From: Bacillota bacterium
Lineage (GTDB): Bacteria > Bacillota > Clostridia > Lachnospirales > Lachnospiraceae
Length of the DNA stretch: 5,843 nucleotides
Assembly: GCA_023415655.1 (NCBI GenBank)
Contig: JAEZKD010000112.1
Location: 1-5,843, forward strand
Reading direction: 5' to 3'
Below are positions 5,530 through 5,843 of the stretch, in pieces (position 1 is the first letter of the stretch; each line of letters begins with the position of its first letter). The translations under genes and the position numbers were made by a program. The notes beneath the pieces were generated by a model. It saw nothing but the letters and a program-made list of their open reading frames with translations. It made no database searches and was not told the DNA's origin.

Positions 5530-5663
5530 TTGCTACAGTTCAAGAATGGTAAGAAAGATAGAAGAAAAAAAGATATACCCAAATATCCATACCATATAGT
5601 ACATAACAAGCAATAGAATAAAACAAAACAATACAGAATTAAACTTAAACAAGTGATAGCATA
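5530..5663. other. A-rich non-coding stretch between array and terminator
   Basis: This stretch is strongly A-rich on the plus strand and has no credible gene. TGCTACAG at 5531-5538 repeats the same word at 5272-5279 inside the array, 259 bp earlier, which is nine repeat periods. This suggests that the array once extended further or was duplicated in larger blocks. A minus-strand open frame runs through here and across the terminator hairpin, but it has no ribosome binding site or recognisable composition and is not called. Confidence 0.5.
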
Positions 5664-5732
5664 AAAAAGCCTTCTCAGATTTGATATGTGATACCTAACA
5701 CAGGAATCACATATCAAATCTGAAAGGCTTTT
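5664..5732. terminator. Long bidirectional intrinsic terminator
   Basis: AAAAGCCTT...CAGATTTGATATGTGAT (from about 5665 to 5692) pairs with ATCACATATCAAATCTG...AAGGCTTTT (5706-5732). The stem has about 27 bp interrupted only by one bulged base (near C5674), with a 13-nt loop (5693-5705). On the plus strand the stem ends in GGCTTTTGCTTT; on the minus strand it ends in GGC followed by six T. Both orientations therefore look like intrinsic terminators. It would stop read-through from the YtvI-like gene 480 bp upstream and transcripts of the convergent minus-strand gene ending near 5809. The stem is far longer than a terminator requires. Confidence 0.85.
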
Positions 5733-5777
5733 GCTTTATAAAACCAGTCTCATCAAAGAAATCTCATTAAAAACATC

Positions 5778-5799
5778 TTGTCGATACCGGACTCGACAA
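5778..5799 (-). terminator. Small hairpin after the minus-strand gene end
   Basis: TTGTCGA (5778-5784) and TCGACAA (5793-5799) form a perfect 7-bp stem with an 8-nt loop containing CCGG. Read on the minus strand, the stem is followed by GATG and then five T, so it could act as a modest terminator or 3'-end stabilising hairpin 10 bp after the stop at 5809-5811. The T-run is not directly adjacent to the stem, which lowers confidence. Confidence 0.35.
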
Positions 5800-5808
5800 A
5801 ACTAATCT

Positions 5809-5843
5809 TTAATTAGAATTACGACTAGCACTTTTACGAAGTG
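5809..5843 (-). CDS. Partial 3' end of an unidentified minus-strand gene
   Basis: Reading the minus strand from the window edge gives the residues LRKSASRNSN followed by TAA (5809-5811). The basic, Ser/Asn-rich tail looks like the flexible C-terminus of a protein. A convergent gene is also implied by the terminator structures at 5778-5799 and 5664-5732, whose minus-strand sides carry T-runs. A second open frame ends at TAG 5802-5804 with a hydrophobic tail (HFVKVLVVILIKD) and cannot be excluded. With only about 35 bp visible, neither frame nor product can be settled. Confidence 0.35.
   Translation of the reverse strand, partial: LRKSASRNSN

Noticed and set aside
5493..5717. Minus-strand Cys/Phe-rich 74-residue frame
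   Set aside because: It is the complement of A-rich DNA, reads through the terminator hairpin, and has no ribosome binding site or recognisable domain.
5748..5775. 14-bp direct repeat TCTCATCAAAGAAA/TCTCATTAAAAACA as an attachment or target-site duplication
   Set aside because: There are only two imperfect, adjacent copies with no element between them; chance in AT-rich DNA is sufficient.

Overview
The window is AT-rich DNA with Shine-Dalgarno sites of the AGGAG type, sigma-A-like promoters and compact operon spacing. This suggests a low-GC Gram-positive bacterium, and the gene content and style fit a spore-forming Clostridia, most likely Lachnospiraceae (Lachnoclostridium/C. phytofermentans-like). 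That placement is inference from style and protein families; no database search was possible.

Layout. Positions 1-184 form a regulatory leader: a perfect 7-bp-arm palindrome, a strong promoter (TTGACG - 17 bp - TATAGT) with a LacI/CcpA-type operator half-buried in its spacer, and a possible 9-codon leader peptide that overlaps the next start as ATGA. Positions 185-3838 hold four same-strand genes with gaps of 23-50 bp: a DUF368 membrane protein (PopT-type undecaprenyl-phosphate translocase), then a complete high-affinity zinc (possibly manganese) ABC importer made of substrate-binding protein ZnuA, ATPase ZnuC and permease ZnuB. The gap before znuA holds two mutually exclusive hairpins, one of which buries the znuA ribosome binding site. 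Positions 3839-4061 are a 223-bp non-coding gap with degenerate repeats, a possible weak terminator and a perfect TATAAT box. Positions 4062-5183 encode an AI-2E/UPF0118-family membrane protein resembling the sporulation protein YtvI.

The last 660 bp contain no complete gene. They hold a degenerate tandem array of about ten 28-29-bp units (roughly 5254-5529), then a very long bidirectional terminator hairpin (5664-5732), then what looks like the extreme 3' end of a convergent minus-strand gene (stop near 5809).

How the genes may work together. ZnuA captures metal outside the membrane, ZnuB carries it across and ZnuC powers transport. The DUF368 protein would return the lipid carrier undecaprenyl phosphate to the inner leaflet for wall synthesis. 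Its position as first gene of the unit suggests that envelope carrier recycling and metal uptake share a promoter. No metal-responsive regulator gene lies in the window, and no convincing Zur box was found. The genes are all recognisable families. The less ordinary material is non-coding (the promoter architecture, the znuA leader switch and the 28-29-bp array) plus a Cys/His-rich extension on ZnuC and a ZnuA without a lipobox.
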